In this document: in pieces, positions 25,638 to 34,489 of the stretch
Position numbering within the stretch: the stretch's first letter is position 1
Layout of the letters: each line of letters starts with the position of its first letter
Source: Sphingorhabdus sp.
GTDB lineage: Bacteria > Pseudomonadota > Alphaproteobacteria > Sphingomonadales > Sphingomonadaceae
NCBI RefSeq assembly: GCF_029865925.1
Contig: NZ_JARXAI010000088.1
Span: forward strand, 1-47,792
Length of the DNA: 47,792 nt
Direction of reading: 5' to 3'
The notes under the pieces: generated by a model
Seen by the model: the letters and a program-made list of their open reading frames with translations, nothing else
What the model was told of the DNA's origin: nothing
Databases searched by the model: none
Made by a program: the position numbers and the translations under genes

Positions 25638-27122
25638 TCAATCATAGCGCGCATCGGCATATTGGTCATCGGCAAGATCGCTAAAGCGCGTGATTTTTGC
25701 TTCGAACTTCATCCGCACGCGCCCTGTCGAACCGTGCCTTTGTTTGGAAATGATAAGTTCTGCAACGCCGTGGATTCTCTCCATTTTTTCGTTCCAAGCG
25801 TCAAATGCGGGCGTGCCTTCATCGGGTTTTTTCATCAGCTCGTAATAATCTTCGCGGTAAACGAACCACACCATATCGGCGTCCTGCTCGATTGACCCTG
25901 ATTCACGCAAATCGGACAACATCGGCGTCTTGTCTTCGCGCTGTTCGACAGCACGACTAAGCTGCGACAGTGCAACGACAGGAATACTCAGTTCCTTTGC
26001 CAGTGTTTTCAGGCCCCGGCTGATCTCTGAAATTTCATTCACGCGGTTGTCGTTCGCACGGCTTGAACCTTGAAGCAGCTGCAAATAGTCAACAACGATT
26101 AGTCCAATCCCATGCCGACGCTGTAGGCGCCGCGCGCGGGTGCGCAAGGCTGCGATCGTCAGCGCCGGCGTGTCGTCAATGTAGAGCGGCAATTCCTGCA
26201 ATTCGCGGGACGCACGCGAAAGTTCCCGGAAGTCGTCGCGGGAAATTTTGCCCATACGCAGCAATTCGGAACTGATCCCCGATTGTTCGGCCAAGATACG
26301 GGTAGCGAGCTGATCTGCGGACATTTCGAGGCTGAAAAAGGCGACCTTTGCACCGGCACCCTTGGATTCCTCAATGCCGTCTTCGCGCTCGCGTACCCAA
26401 CGCCGTGCTGCGTTAAAGGCGATATTGGTGGCAAGCGAAGTCTTACCCATGCCGGGGCGTCCGGCCAGAATCACAAGGTCAGAATTATGCAAACCGCCGC
26501 ATTTGGCGTTGATGCTGTTCAGGCCCGTCGTGATGCCCGAGAGGCTACCACCGGAGTTTAGCGCCTTCTCGACATTTTTAATCGCCTCAGTCGACGCCTG
26601 CAAAAAGCTCTTCATTGAGCCGGTTTCGCTCTCGCCCTCGGCAACCTTATACAGCGCGCTTTCGGCAGCTTCAATCTGCCCTTTGGGGTCAACGCTTTCG
26701 CTAGTGTCGAGCGCGTTGTCGACCAGCGTTCGACCAACGGTCACCAACTCGCGTAACAATGCCAAATCGTAAATCTGCTGGGCAAAGTCGCGCGCACCAA
26801 TCAATCCCGCGCCATCGGCGGTAAGCTTAATCAGATAGCCCGGCCCGCCCAGTTCACGCATCGATTCATCCGCTTCGAAAAACGGCTTCAGCGTGACGGG
26901 CGTGACGAGCATGTTCCGGTCAATCAACCGCAGGATTTGTTCAAAAATGCGGCCGTGCAACGGTTCGAAAAAATGATCCGGCTGAAGTTTGATCGAAACA
27001 TCCTCGTTCACGCGGTTATCGATTAAAATCGCACCGAGAAATGCTGCCTCCGCCTCGATATTGCGGGGCAATCTTTGGGGTTCAGCTTCATTCGCTGCAG
27101 CAAGTCTAATCAGTTCGGCCAT
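25638..27122 (-). CDS. dnaB: Replicative DNA helicase
   Basis: Hexameric replicative helicase of 494 residues. The N-terminal DnaB domain begins RLPRNIEAEAAFLGAILIDN. The RecA-like ATPase has Walker A ILAGRPGMGKTSLATNIA, the H2-type SLEMSADQLATRILAEQSGI, Walker B LIVVDYLQLLQG and the sensor stretch VPVVALSQLSRAVEQREDKTPMLSDLRESGSIEQDADMV. No intein or other insertion is present. It is divergent from the UPF0262 gene across 147 bp that shows no other gene. Confidence 0.98.
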   Translation of the reverse strand: MAELIRLAAANEAEPQRLPRNIEAEAAFLGAILIDNRVNEDVSIKLQPDHFFEPLHGRIFEQILRLIDRNMLVTPVTLKPFFEADESMRELGGPGYLIKLTADGAGLIGARDFAQQIYDLALLRELVTVGRTLVDNALDTSESVDPKGQIEAAESALYKVAEGESETGSMKSFLQASTEAIKNVEKALNSGGSLSGITTGLNSINAKCGGLHNSDLVILAGRPGMGKTSLATNIAFNAARRWVREREDGIEESKGAGAKVAFFSLEMSADQLATRILAEQSGISSELLRMGKISRDDFRELSRASRELQELPLYIDDTPALTIAALRTRARRLQRRHGIGLIVVDYLQLLQGSSRANDNRVNEISEISRGLKTLAKELSIPVVALSQLSRAVEQREDKTPMLSDLRESGSIEQDADMVWFVYREDYYELMKKPDEGTPAFDAWNEKMERIHGVAELIISKQRHGSTGRVRMKFEAKITRFSDLADDQYADARYD

Positions 27123-27269
27123 AGCTCCCTATCCTTTAGCACGTTGCACTCCGCAAGGGGGCAGAAAAAGAAGTGCGGGGATATGGCTGTGGACAACATT
27201 CTGCACGCGACCAATCGCTTGGAACTCGATACCCCTTGCTCCAAAATTATCTGAAGCTAACACAGCAGA

Positions 27270-27752
27270 ATGAGCGATCCACGCATCATTAAGGTTGAAT
27301 TGGACGAAGCAACGATTCTGCGGCGCAACGCCGATATTGAGCAGGAGCGGCGCGTCGCCATTTTCGACCTGATTGAAGAAAATTTCTTTAAACCGCTGCG
27401 CGATATGGGCGACGGCTATGCCGGTCCCTACCATTTGAGCATAAGCGTGACAGAGGGCCGCCTTATCCTCGATATCCGCCGGGAGGAAGGTTCTCCGCAC
27501 GAGACGTTGATCCTTGGACTTGGCCGGTTCCGCCGCCCGCTGAAGGATTATTTCGCCATTTGCGACAGCTATTACCAAGCTATCCGCAAGGCAAGCGCGG
27601 CGGAAATCGAGACCATAGATATGGCACGGCGCGGGGTCCACAACGAAGCGGCAGAATTGTTGATGGAACGACTTGAGGGCAAAGTGGAGGTTGATTTTGC
27701 CACCGCACGCCGGCTGTTCACGCTGATTTGCGTTCTACATATCAAGGCTTAA
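27270..27752 (+). CDS. UPF0262 family protein
   Basis: Small soluble protein of 160 residues, conserved almost only in Alphaproteobacteria. Recognisable segments are [37 protein letters not shown] and the C-terminal [36 protein letters not shown]. No enzymatic motif or membrane segment is seen and its function is unknown. It begins divergently from dnaB and is followed after 84 bp by the GH25-like gene. Confidence 0.93.
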   Translation: MSDPRIIKVELDEATILRRNADIEQERRVAIFDLIEENFFKPLRDMGDGYAGPYHLSISVTEGRLILDIRREEGSPHETLILGLGRFRRPLKDYFAICDSYYQAIRKASAAEIETIDMARRGVHNEAAELLMERLEGKVEVDFATARRLFTLICVLHIKA

Positions 27753-27836
27753 ACGCGCCGCGCGCAACTTCTCTCGACTTCGCTAGACCGGAGCGCCTAG
27801 AGAGTGGCAGAATCAAGCACGTAGATTTGGGGTCGC

Positions 27837-28523
27837 ATGTTCGGGAGAAATCGCAAATTGATCCGCTGGGGCGCGCTCCTGCTTGGCCTGGCTATCGCGA
27901 GCTTTGTCGTTTGGAGCTATGTGACAGCATGGGCGCCCTCACGCGACGTCTATCCGGTGCAAGGCATTGTCGTGAATGCAAGCAATGGGCAACCCGAATG
28001 GGCGGAGCTCGGCGCAACAGGCGTCGATTTTGCCTATCTAACTGCCGTCGAAGGCGCGGGAGGTCGTGACCCCCAGTTTCAGAATAATTTAGCGGCCGTG
28101 CAGGAAGCCGGTATTCGCTTCGGAGCGCTGCACCATTTTGACCTTTGCCGTTCGGCGTCGGAACAGGCAACGATGTTTATCACCAGCGTGCCGCGCAACA
28201 ACAGTGCGTTGCCACCAGCGGTACAACTGGATTTCTCGGAAGGCTGCAAAAGCCGTCCGAACCGCGCATTGATATTGTCGGAATTGGCAACCTTCCTGAA
28301 CCAGATTGAGGCGCATAGCGGCACACCCGCAATCCTGTTACTAACCCCCGCGTTCGAGAAGGAGTATCAAGTGAGCAAGTCGATTGACCGCAACATCTGG
28401 CTTGAGGGCAATGGCTTGTCGCCCGATTATTCTGCTAGGCCTTGGGTTATGTGGACGGCCAATGCCCATCGCCGCATCACCGGGATTGACGGCGCCTTGC
28501 GCTGGGTCGTGGTCCGCAAATGA
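27837..28523 (+). CDS. GH25-family lysozyme-like protein with degenerate catalytic residues
   Basis: Protein of 228 residues with one N-terminal membrane segment (about 9-29) and then a glycoside hydrolase family 25 fold facing the periplasm. The fold is recognisable from VQGIVVNASNGQPEWAELGATGVDFAYLTAVEG, AGIRFGALHHFDLC, LPPAVQLDFSEGC and the C-terminal RPWVMWTANAHRRITGIDG. Compared with the family pattern, the first-strand GID is GIV (Val45). The usual DxE acid pair is QLD (Gln130/Asp132), and the final V-D-W-N is L-R-W-V. It is therefore probably not an active muramidase and may only bind peptidoglycan. The stop overlaps the cdd start by ATGA. Confidence 0.75.
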   Translation: MFGRNRKLIRWGALLLGLAIASFVVWSYVTAWAPSRDVYPVQGIVVNASNGQPEWAELGATGVDFAYLTAVEGAGGRDPQFQNNLAAVQEAGIRFGALHHFDLCRSASEQATMFITSVPRNNSALPPAVQLDFSEGCKSRPNRALILSELATFLNQIEAHSGTPAILLLTPAFEKEYQVSKSIDRNIWLEGNGLSPDYSARPWVMWTANAHRRITGIDGALRWVVVRK

Positions 28524-28951
28524 GCGCGGCAACACAACGGCTCGTCCAAGCCGCCATTGATGCATCCAAGACCGCATATGCGCCTTATTCCAACTTCCAT
28601 GTTGGCGCTGCGCTGTTGCTCGACAATGGCCAAATTGTCACTGGCAGTAATTTTGAGAACGCAAGCTACGGCATGACATTGTGCGCCGAAACTGTGGCAA
28701 TCGCCAAAGCGAACAGTGACGGCCAATTGCGCGCTATACGAGAAATCGCAGTCGCAGGCGGCTTGGCTGGGCATGTTGGTGCAGCGGCAGAGCCTATCAC
28801 GCCGTGTGGCCGCTGCCGTCAGATTATCAAGGAAGTGGCTGACCTCACCGACACCGACATTCCCGTGCATTGTGCACATGCCGGAGGCTATGAGACATTT
28901 ACGCTCTCGGAACTGCTACCCCACGGCTTTGGTCCAGCCAGCTTGAAGTAA
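28520..28951 (+). CDS. cdd: Cytidine deaminase
   Basis: Homotetrameric-type cytidine deaminase of 143 residues, converting cytidine and deoxycytidine to uridines. The zinc site is clear: CAE with Cys55 and catalytic Glu57, and PCGRC with Cys96 and Cys99. The N-terminus AYAPYSNFHVGAALLLDNGQIVTGSNFENASYG is typical. It is translationally coupled to the GH25-like gene upstream. The next gene on the strand is dcd, giving a small pyrimidine group. Confidence 0.95.
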   Translation: MSAATQRLVQAAIDASKTAYAPYSNFHVGAALLLDNGQIVTGSNFENASYGMTLCAETVAIAKANSDGQLRAIREIAVAGGLAGHVGAAAEPITPCGRCRQIIKEVADLTDTDIPVHCAHAGGYETFTLSELLPHGFGPASLK

Positions 28952-29053
28952 TTCGCTTTTTGGGGCGCGCAAGATACGCACAATTTTTTCTTGACCACCT
29001 CTTGCGCTCGCCTCGCAAATTGGCACAAGCGGTTCGCATAACAGGGAGTTTTT

Positions 29054-29608
29054 ATGTCTATCTTGTCTGACATCTGGATCCGCGAACAAGCGCAGGCGAC
29101 CAGCATGATTGAACCATTTGTCGAGGCCCAGCGCCGCGATGGGTGCATCAGCTATGGCTTGTCCTCTTACGGTTATGACGCCCGCGTTGCCGATGAGTTC
29201 AAGATTTTCACTAATGTCGATAGCTCTGTCGTTGACCCTAAAGATTTTGACCCGAGAAGCTTCGTCGATCGTAAGACCGATGTGTGCATCATCCCGCCCA
29301 ACAGCTTTGCTCTTGCCCGCACGGTGGAATATTTCCGCGTGCCGCGTGATGTGCTTGTCATCTGCTTGGGCAAATCGACCTATGCCCGCTGCGGCATCAT
29401 CGTCAATGTGACACCGCTTGAACCAGGTTGGGAAGGCCATGTGACGCTGGAGTTCAGCAACACCACGCCTTTGCCCGCCAAAATCTACGCCAATGAAGGC
29501 GCATGCCAGTTCCTGTTCCTAAAAGGCGAGCAGCCCTGCGAAACCAGCTACTCCGACCGTGCGGGCAAATATATGGGCCAGCGCGGCGTAACTTTGCCAA
29601 AGCTGTAA
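29054..29608 (+). CDS. dcd: dCTP deaminase
   Basis: Enzyme of 184 residues that deaminates dCTP to dUTP for thymidylate synthesis. Signature segments are [71 protein letters not shown] (with the catalytic Glu) and [10 protein letters not shown], ending [16 protein letters not shown]. The ATG at 29054 has AGGGAG upstream. A 102-bp gap separates it from cdd, so it may have its own promoter. Confidence 0.97.
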   Translation: MSILSDIWIREQAQATSMIEPFVEAQRRDGCISYGLSSYGYDARVADEFKIFTNVDSSVVDPKDFDPRSFVDRKTDVCIIPPNSFALARTVEYFRVPRDVLVICLGKSTYARCGIIVNVTPLEPGWEGHVTLEFSNTTPLPAKIYANEGACQFLFLKGEQPCETSYSDRAGKYMGQRGVTLPKL

Positions 29609-29834
29609 ACCAAATAACATCCTGATAGCTCGGATCAGCCCGTTGCGCATTACCTACAGGATCGGGTTCTGCTGCCACTCGGCTGGACCTAGTCAAACTG
29701 GATGGCACCGAGGCCACTACCATCGCGGTTTATGACCGTGTTCCCCGCATTTGGTTCTGCCTCGCAGCGATTTTGGTCGACTCATCGCGCGTTTTTGAGC
29801 ATCGATTTCAAAATCATTTTTCTGGGAGAGAGAC

Positions 29835-30998
29835 ATGCCAACTGAAAGCCGCGAATTCGATATCATTGTCTATGGTGCCACTGGCTATACTGGGCGTTTG
29901 GTGGCTGAATATCTCAAGGACAAGAACGGCCTGAAATGGGCGATGGCGGGGCGTAGCCTTTCCAAGCTGGAAGAAGTGCGCGACCTGATTGGTGCCGCCG
30001 CAGACACAGATTTGATCGTTGCCGATGCGTCTGACCCCGCTTCGCTCGACGCGATGGCCAAGCGCGCCAAGGTCGTTTTGACGACGGTTGGACCCTATCA
30101 ACTATATGGCAATGAACTTGTCGCCGCCTGCGTCGCCAATGGAACCGATTACACCGATCTGTGCGGCGAACCGGCTTGGATGCGCCAGCAAATAGACCAG
30201 CATGACGCCGCGGCAAAGGCGTCGGGCGCACGGATCGTGTTTTCCGCTGGCTTTGACTCCATCCCCTTCGATTTGGGCGTGATGATGCTGCAAAAGCATT
30301 GTGTGGATACCTTCGGTGCACCTGCCCCGCGCGTAAAAGGCCGCGTGCGTGCCATGAAGGGGACTTTTTCCGGCGGCACAGCAGCCAGCCTCAAAGCAAC
30401 AATGGCGGCGGCGGCGAAAGACCGAGCAGTCGTTGGCTATCTTACGAATCCGTTCAGCCTGTCAGGCGATTTTGACGGCCCGCCGCAGCCTGCGGGGAAC
30501 AAGCCAGAATATGACGAAAGGTTGGGTAGTTGGGCGACCAGTTTCGTCATGGCCCCGATCAACACCAAAAATGTCCACCGCACCAACCATTTGCTGGTTC
30601 AGGCCTATGGCGCAGACTTTGTCTATGACGAAATGGTGCTGACTGGCCCCGGCGAGCAGGGCGAGGCCATGGCCAAGCATGTTGCCTCCACCCCCATGAT
30701 GGGCGGCGCGGATGACCCGAAGCCCGGCGAAGGCCCGACCAAAGAAGAACGCGAAACCGGCCATTATGACGTGTTGTTCATCGCGGAATATCCCGATGGC
30801 CGCACGGCGCAGTTCAGCGTCAAGGGCGACCGTGACCCCGGCTATGGTTCAACCAGCAAGATGATTAGCGAAACCGCGATTGCTTTGTGCGAACATAATG
30901 GTCCCGGCGGCGTGACAACACCGGGGGCTGCCTTGGGCGAGCGCCTTGTTGACCGGTTGCAAAAAAATGCTGGATTGATCTTCGCTGTTGAGAGCTGA
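29835..30998 (+). CDS. Saccharopine dehydrogenase-like / trans-acting enoyl reductase family oxidoreductase
   Basis: NAD(P)-binding protein of 387 residues. The N-terminal Rossmann motif is DIIVYGATGYTGRLVAEYL (about 9-27), followed by MAGRSLSKLEEVRD and VVLTTVGPYQLYGNELVAACVANGTDYTDLCGEP, a pattern of the saccharopine dehydrogenase NADP-binding family. The later segment GFDSIPFDLGVMML is also typical. Some relatives reduce lipid enoyl groups in trans; the substrate here is unknown. A good GGGAGAG site precedes the ATG. The preceding 226 bp (29609-29834) hold no gene that can be supported. Confidence 0.85.
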   Translation: MPTESREFDIIVYGATGYTGRLVAEYLKDKNGLKWAMAGRSLSKLEEVRDLIGAAADTDLIVADASDPASLDAMAKRAKVVLTTVGPYQLYGNELVAACVANGTDYTDLCGEPAWMRQQIDQHDAAAKASGARIVFSAGFDSIPFDLGVMMLQKHCVDTFGAPAPRVKGRVRAMKGTFSGGTAASLKATMAAAAKDRAVVGYLTNPFSLSGDFDGPPQPAGNKPEYDERLGSWATSFVMAPINTKNVHRTNHLLVQAYGADFVYDEMVLTGPGEQGEAMAKHVASTPMMGGADDPKPGEGPTKEERETGHYDVLFIAEYPDGRTAQFSVKGDRDPGYGSTSKMISETAIALCEHNGPGGVTTPGAALGERLVDRLQKNAGLIFAVES

Positions 30999-31035
30999 AT
31001 ACTCCCATAAAGCGCGGGATGGGACGGGAACGATA

Positions 31036-32361
31036 ATGAAAAAACTACACTTACTGGCAGGTATAATCGCTATTGGTTTAGCTTCGCCCGCAACCGCACA
31101 TATTAGCCCCCCGGGCAATCCGAAGCCAGAGCGCCTGAAGGCTGACGTTGAAAAACTCGTGAGCTTTGGCACGCGCCATACGCTGTCATCGGCGACTGAT
31201 CCGAAACGCGGCATCGGCGCCGCTCGCAAATGGGCGCAAGGCGAGTTCGAGAAAATCGCTAAAGCCTGCAACGGCTGTCTGAGGACTGAATTGTTAGAGC
31301 GCAACATGTCCGGCCCGCGCATTCCCAATGGCGTTAACATCGTCGATGTCCTTGCGATCAAGCCTGGCAAAATGGGCTGGGACCATGTCATCATCATTGC
31401 TGGACATATCGACAGCCGCGTCTCGGACGTGATGGATTTTACAAAGGACGCGCCGGGGGCCAATGACGATGGTTCAGGCAGCGCATTGGTGATCGAGGCG
31501 GCGCGGATCATGGCACAGCAGCCGCAGACCGAGGCGACTATAGTGTTCGCCTTGCTATCCGGCGAAGAACAGGGCCTGATGGGCGGACGACTGCTGGCCG
31601 AAACCGCCAAAGAACGCGGTTGGAAAGTCAGCGCCATGTTGAACAACGACATTGTCGGCGGCACCGTTGGCACCGACGGGCGCAAGGTCGACAATGTCGT
31701 GCGCGTGTTCAGTGAAGGCATCCGCGCATCGGAAGATCTGGCGGGCCAGATGGCGCGTCGCAACAGCGGTGGTGAGGATGACGGCCCCAGCCGCGCACTG
31801 ATGCGTTATGCCGACAAGGTCGCAGCCACGGCCTATCCAGACGTCACGCTCGATGTCTTTGGTGTCCGCCGTCCCGACCGTTTTGCGCGCGGTGGGGACC
31901 ATTTGCCTTCGCTTGAGCTTGGATTTCCTGCAATTCGCTACACAGTTGGTGTCGAAAATTACAACCAGCAGCATCAGGACCTGCGTACTGAAAACGGTAT
32001 CGAATACGGCGACACAGTCGACAAAATGGATTTTGGCTATTTGGCGAAGGTCACAGCATTGAATGTGCTGACCGCAACGGCATTGGCAGAAGCCCCGCCA
32101 GCGCCAACGTCTGCAACCTTGGGTGGCGCGGTAACCTCAGACACTACGGTAAAATGGGACGCCGCACCCGGCGCACAACGCTATCGCGTGTATCAACGCC
32201 CCGCAGATGCACAGGATTGGACGTTTGTCCGCGACGTCTATGGGACAGAAACGGTCCTGGACGGCCTAATCGTCGATGACCATTTTGTCGGCGTAAGCTC
32301 CGTCAACGCAAAAGGCGCCGAAAGCACAATCACCTTCGCTGGCCTGCCCCCGCGGCGGTAA
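31036..32361 (+). CDS. Secreted M28 family metallo-aminopeptidase with C-terminal fibronectin-III-like domain
   Basis: Zinc peptidase of about 441 residues. The ATG at 31036 gives a clean signal peptide (KKLHLLAGIIAIGLASPATA-H). The M28 zinc ligands are seen in order: IAGHIDS (His124), GANDDGSG (Asp144), LSGEEQG (Glu pair 177/178), LNNDIVGG and NYNQQHQD. The last roughly 85 residues (VKWDAAPGAQRYRVYQRPADAQDW...FVGVSSVNAKGAES) form an FN3-like domain. It probably works in the periplasm or outside the cell on peptides. It starts 37 bp after the oxidoreductase and may share its transcript. Confidence 0.9.
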   Translation: MKKLHLLAGIIAIGLASPATAHISPPGNPKPERLKADVEKLVSFGTRHTLSSATDPKRGIGAARKWAQGEFEKIAKACNGCLRTELLERNMSGPRIPNGVNIVDVLAIKPGKMGWDHVIIIAGHIDSRVSDVMDFTKDAPGANDDGSGSALVIEAARIMAQQPQTEATIVFALLSGEEQGLMGGRLLAETAKERGWKVSAMLNNDIVGGTVGTDGRKVDNVVRVFSEGIRASEDLAGQMARRNSGGEDDGPSRALMRYADKVAATAYPDVTLDVFGVRRPDRFARGGDHLPSLELGFPAIRYTVGVENYNQQHQDLRTENGIEYGDTVDKMDFGYLAKVTALNVLTATALAEAPPAPTSATLGGAVTSDTTVKWDAAPGAQRYRVYQRPADAQDWTFVRDVYGTETVLDGLIVDDHFVGVSSVNAKGAESTITFAGLPPRR

Positions 32362-32374
32362 GTAGCAGATAAAA

Positions 32375-32404
32375 ATGGGCGCTGCCATTTCCGACCGCGC
32401 CCAT
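32375..32404 (-). terminator. Hairpin with T-tract on the minus strand
   Basis: ATGGGCGC (32375-32382) pairs with GCGCCCAT (32397-32404) around a 14-nt loop. On the minus strand the stem runs straight into TTTTTATC, a good intrinsic terminator. On the plus strand no T-tract follows, although the position just after the M28 peptidase stop would suit that gene. The remaining spacer up to 32671 holds no gene that can be firmly supported. Confidence 0.55.
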
Positions 32405-32671
32405 CATGCCTTTAGACTATTTCAACGCAACTGCGTCAGGCGACGAGCGGTTGCTCTATTGCCCGCGATGACGTGGCGATCAGTGAAGGCATGTAACGTA
32501 TAACCGCAGTTGAAGACGCTGAAATAATTTTGGTGGACCCGCGGTAACAATATGCCAAGACTAGCTTGTTTTTGATGCCCTTTACAAACCAACCAGATCT
32601 CACCGGTGGCAACCTTCTGGTCTCAAGTTGACAGTGTAAGGCTGTCTGCGTGATATTGGCAAAATCCAACG

Positions 32672-33094
32672 ATGGCTGTTACAGGCGTCGCTATGACCTT
32701 TGACCTTCCCGAAGATTTGCTTGAAGAAACTTTCTTGGCCTCTACCGGGCCGGGTGGGCAGAATGTCAACAAGGTCGCTACCGCTTGCCAGTTGCGCGTG
32801 GACGTATATGCGCTTGGCCTGCAACCTTATGCCTTTCGTCAGTTAAAAATCCTCGCGGGGAGCAAAATGACGATTTCGGGCGAGCTAATCGTAACAGCGC
32901 GCAGCCACCGCACGCGCGAGGCCAATCGGCGAGACGCGCGCGCGCGCGTGATCGAACTGATAGACCGCGCGCATGTCCGCCAACCCCACCGCGTGGCCAC
33001 AAAGCCAAGCAAAGCGGTCAAGGCGCGGCGCGTGGACGCGAAAAAGGACCGAGCCACGATCAAGAAAAACCGTGGCAAGGTAAGCTTCGATTGA
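32672..33094 (+). CDS. arfB: Alternative ribosome-rescue peptidyl-tRNA hydrolase ArfB
   Basis: Release-factor-like protein of 140 residues that rescues stalled ribosomes without a stop codon. The GGQ catalytic motif lies in ASTGPGGQNVNKVATACQLRVD (GGQ at 28-30). The C-terminal tail is strongly basic (KAVKARRVDAKKDRATIKKNRGK), as needed to enter the empty mRNA channel. The ATG at 32672 is the longest start; an ATG at 32693 would also give a normal ArfB N-terminus. It is followed after 12 bp by msrC. Confidence 0.93.
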   Translation: MAVTGVAMTFDLPEDLLEETFLASTGPGGQNVNKVATACQLRVDVYALGLQPYAFRQLKILAGSKMTISGELIVTARSHRTREANRRDARARVIELIDRAHVRQPHRVATKPSKAVKARRVDAKKDRATIKKNRGKVSFD

Positions 33095-33106
33095 TAAGGC
33101 AAATCC

Positions 33107-33589
33107 ATGTACACATTTAAAATTAAAGCCGCTGCGCCGAAATCCGAATTTTATGCTGAATTGGCCCGCGCGGCTGACGCGCTGACCAGCGGAGAGACGG
33201 ACGCAGTCGCCAATATGGCAAATGTCGCAGCGTTGCTTTGGGAATATCTGCCGGACGTAAACTGGACAGGGTTCTACCGTGTGGTCGATGGCGAACTTGT
33301 CCTCGGGCCATTTCAGGGCAAGGCGGCCTGTATCCGCATCCCTTTTGGTAAGGGCGTCTGCGGGACCGCTGCACAAACGGGCGAGACGCAGTTGGTCGAA
33401 GACGTCCATGCGTTCCCCGGTCACATCGCCTGTGATGCCAACAGCGCATCGGAACTGGTCGTGGCGGTGAAGCGTGCTGGTCAGGTTATTGCTGTCATCG
33501 ACCTCGATAGCCCCTCACTAAATCGTTTCGATGCCGAGGACGCCAAGGGCGTTGAACTGCTGGCTGGGATCATCGCTGCCAGGATCTAA
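33107..33589 (+). CDS. msrC: Free methionine-R-sulfoxide reductase (GAF domain)
   Basis: GAF-fold fRMsr of 160 residues, reducing free methionine-(R)-sulfoxide. The three conserved cysteines are Cys75 and Cys85 in AACIRIPFGKGVCGTAA and Cys109 in HIACDANSASELVV. WTGFYRVVDGELVLGPFQGKAAC is the typical N-terminal strand. AAGG lies before the ATG. Its position right after arfB suggests one transcript of stress-repair functions. It converges with bpt. Confidence 0.93.
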   Translation: MYTFKIKAAAPKSEFYAELARAADALTSGETDAVANMANVAALLWEYLPDVNWTGFYRVVDGELVLGPFQGKAACIRIPFGKGVCGTAAQTGETQLVEDVHAFPGHIACDANSASELVVAVKRAGQVIAVIDLDSPSLNRFDAEDAKGVELLAGIIAARI

Positions 33590-33628
33590 TCGCTTGCGTC
33601 AAATTTAGCACAAGCGCCTGTCTGTAAA

Positions 33629-34384
33629 TTACAGAGCCTGCGCCTCAGCGTCGGGATCAAAATATTCCCATCCATCGGGACCACGGCGCTCCAATGGCCT
33701 GTAACGCGTCTTATACTGCATCCGCGCTGCGCCGTTCACCCAATAACCCAGATAGACATATGGAAGCCCTGCGGCCCGTGCGCGCATGATATGGTCCATG
33801 ATGATGAAGTTACCAAGGCCGGTGCGGCCCTCGATATCCGGATTATAAAAACTGTAAATCATCGACACGCCATCGCTCTGCTGATCGGTCAGGCAAGCGC
33901 CGACCAATTCGCCAGGTCGACCGAACCGTGTCGGTGTGCGATATTCGATCACATGGCTGCGAACGGGAGAATGTTCAACCATGTCAGCATAGTCCATGTC
34001 GTCCATATTCGCCATACCGCCATCGGGATGGCGCGACGAAAGATAATGGCGCAGCAGGTCATATTGCTCGGTAGTTGACCATGGGCGGCACTCGCTGACC
34101 ACCAGATCCGCATTGCGGCGCAAAATACGGCGTTGCGTTGCGTTCGGCCGGAACTCGTCAGTCCGAACACGCACCGATACGCATGCTTTGCAGTCGAGAC
34201 AGCTTGGCCGATAGGCGACATTCTGGCTTCGACGAAACCCAATGCGGCCAAGCGCCTCGTTCAGTTCATCGGCGTGATTGCCATTGAGTTCAGTAAAGAC
34301 TTTACGTTCAGTTTTGCCCGGCAAATAGGGACAAGGACCAGGACTAGTAATAAAAAATCGCGGAAAACGAACTGGTGCACTCAT
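33629..34384 (-). CDS. bpt: Aminoacyl-tRNA--protein transferase (N-end rule), Bpt type
   Basis: Transferase of about 251 residues that adds leucine (or arginine-type) residues to acidic N-termini, marking proteins for Clp-dependent turnover. Landmarks are [23 protein letters not shown], the Cys-rich [46 protein letters not shown] and [22 protein letters not shown]. The ATG at 34384 is preferred; GAAGAG lies just upstream, and an in-frame extension to 34438 has no support. It is convergent with msrC. Confidence 0.92.
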   Translation of the reverse strand: MSAPVRFPRFFITSPGPCPYLPGKTERKVFTELNGNHADELNEALGRIGFRRSQNVAYRPSCLDCKACVSVRVRTDEFRPNATQRRILRRNADLVVSECRPWSTTEQYDLLRHYLSSRHPDGGMANMDDMDYADMVEHSPVRSHVIEYRTPTRFGRPGELVGACLTDQQSDGVSMIYSFYNPDIEGRTGLGNFIIMDHIMRARAAGLPYVYLGYWVNGAARMQYKTRYRPLERRGPDGWEYFDPDAEAQAL

Positions 34385-34489
34385 ATTCTCTTCGCTTACC
34401 TGCCGTGGTTGTTGAGAAATTCTGTACCTTTTATGCACAGCTCATCCAGCGCTGAAAAGCGAATTTACCATCTTTTTTGCGATACCTGT

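Noticed and set aside
29629-29834. Open frame after dcd (contains DLVKLDGTEATTIAVYD)
   Set aside because: Looks protein-like, but has no start codon before the next gene and a stop just upstream; at most a gene remnant.
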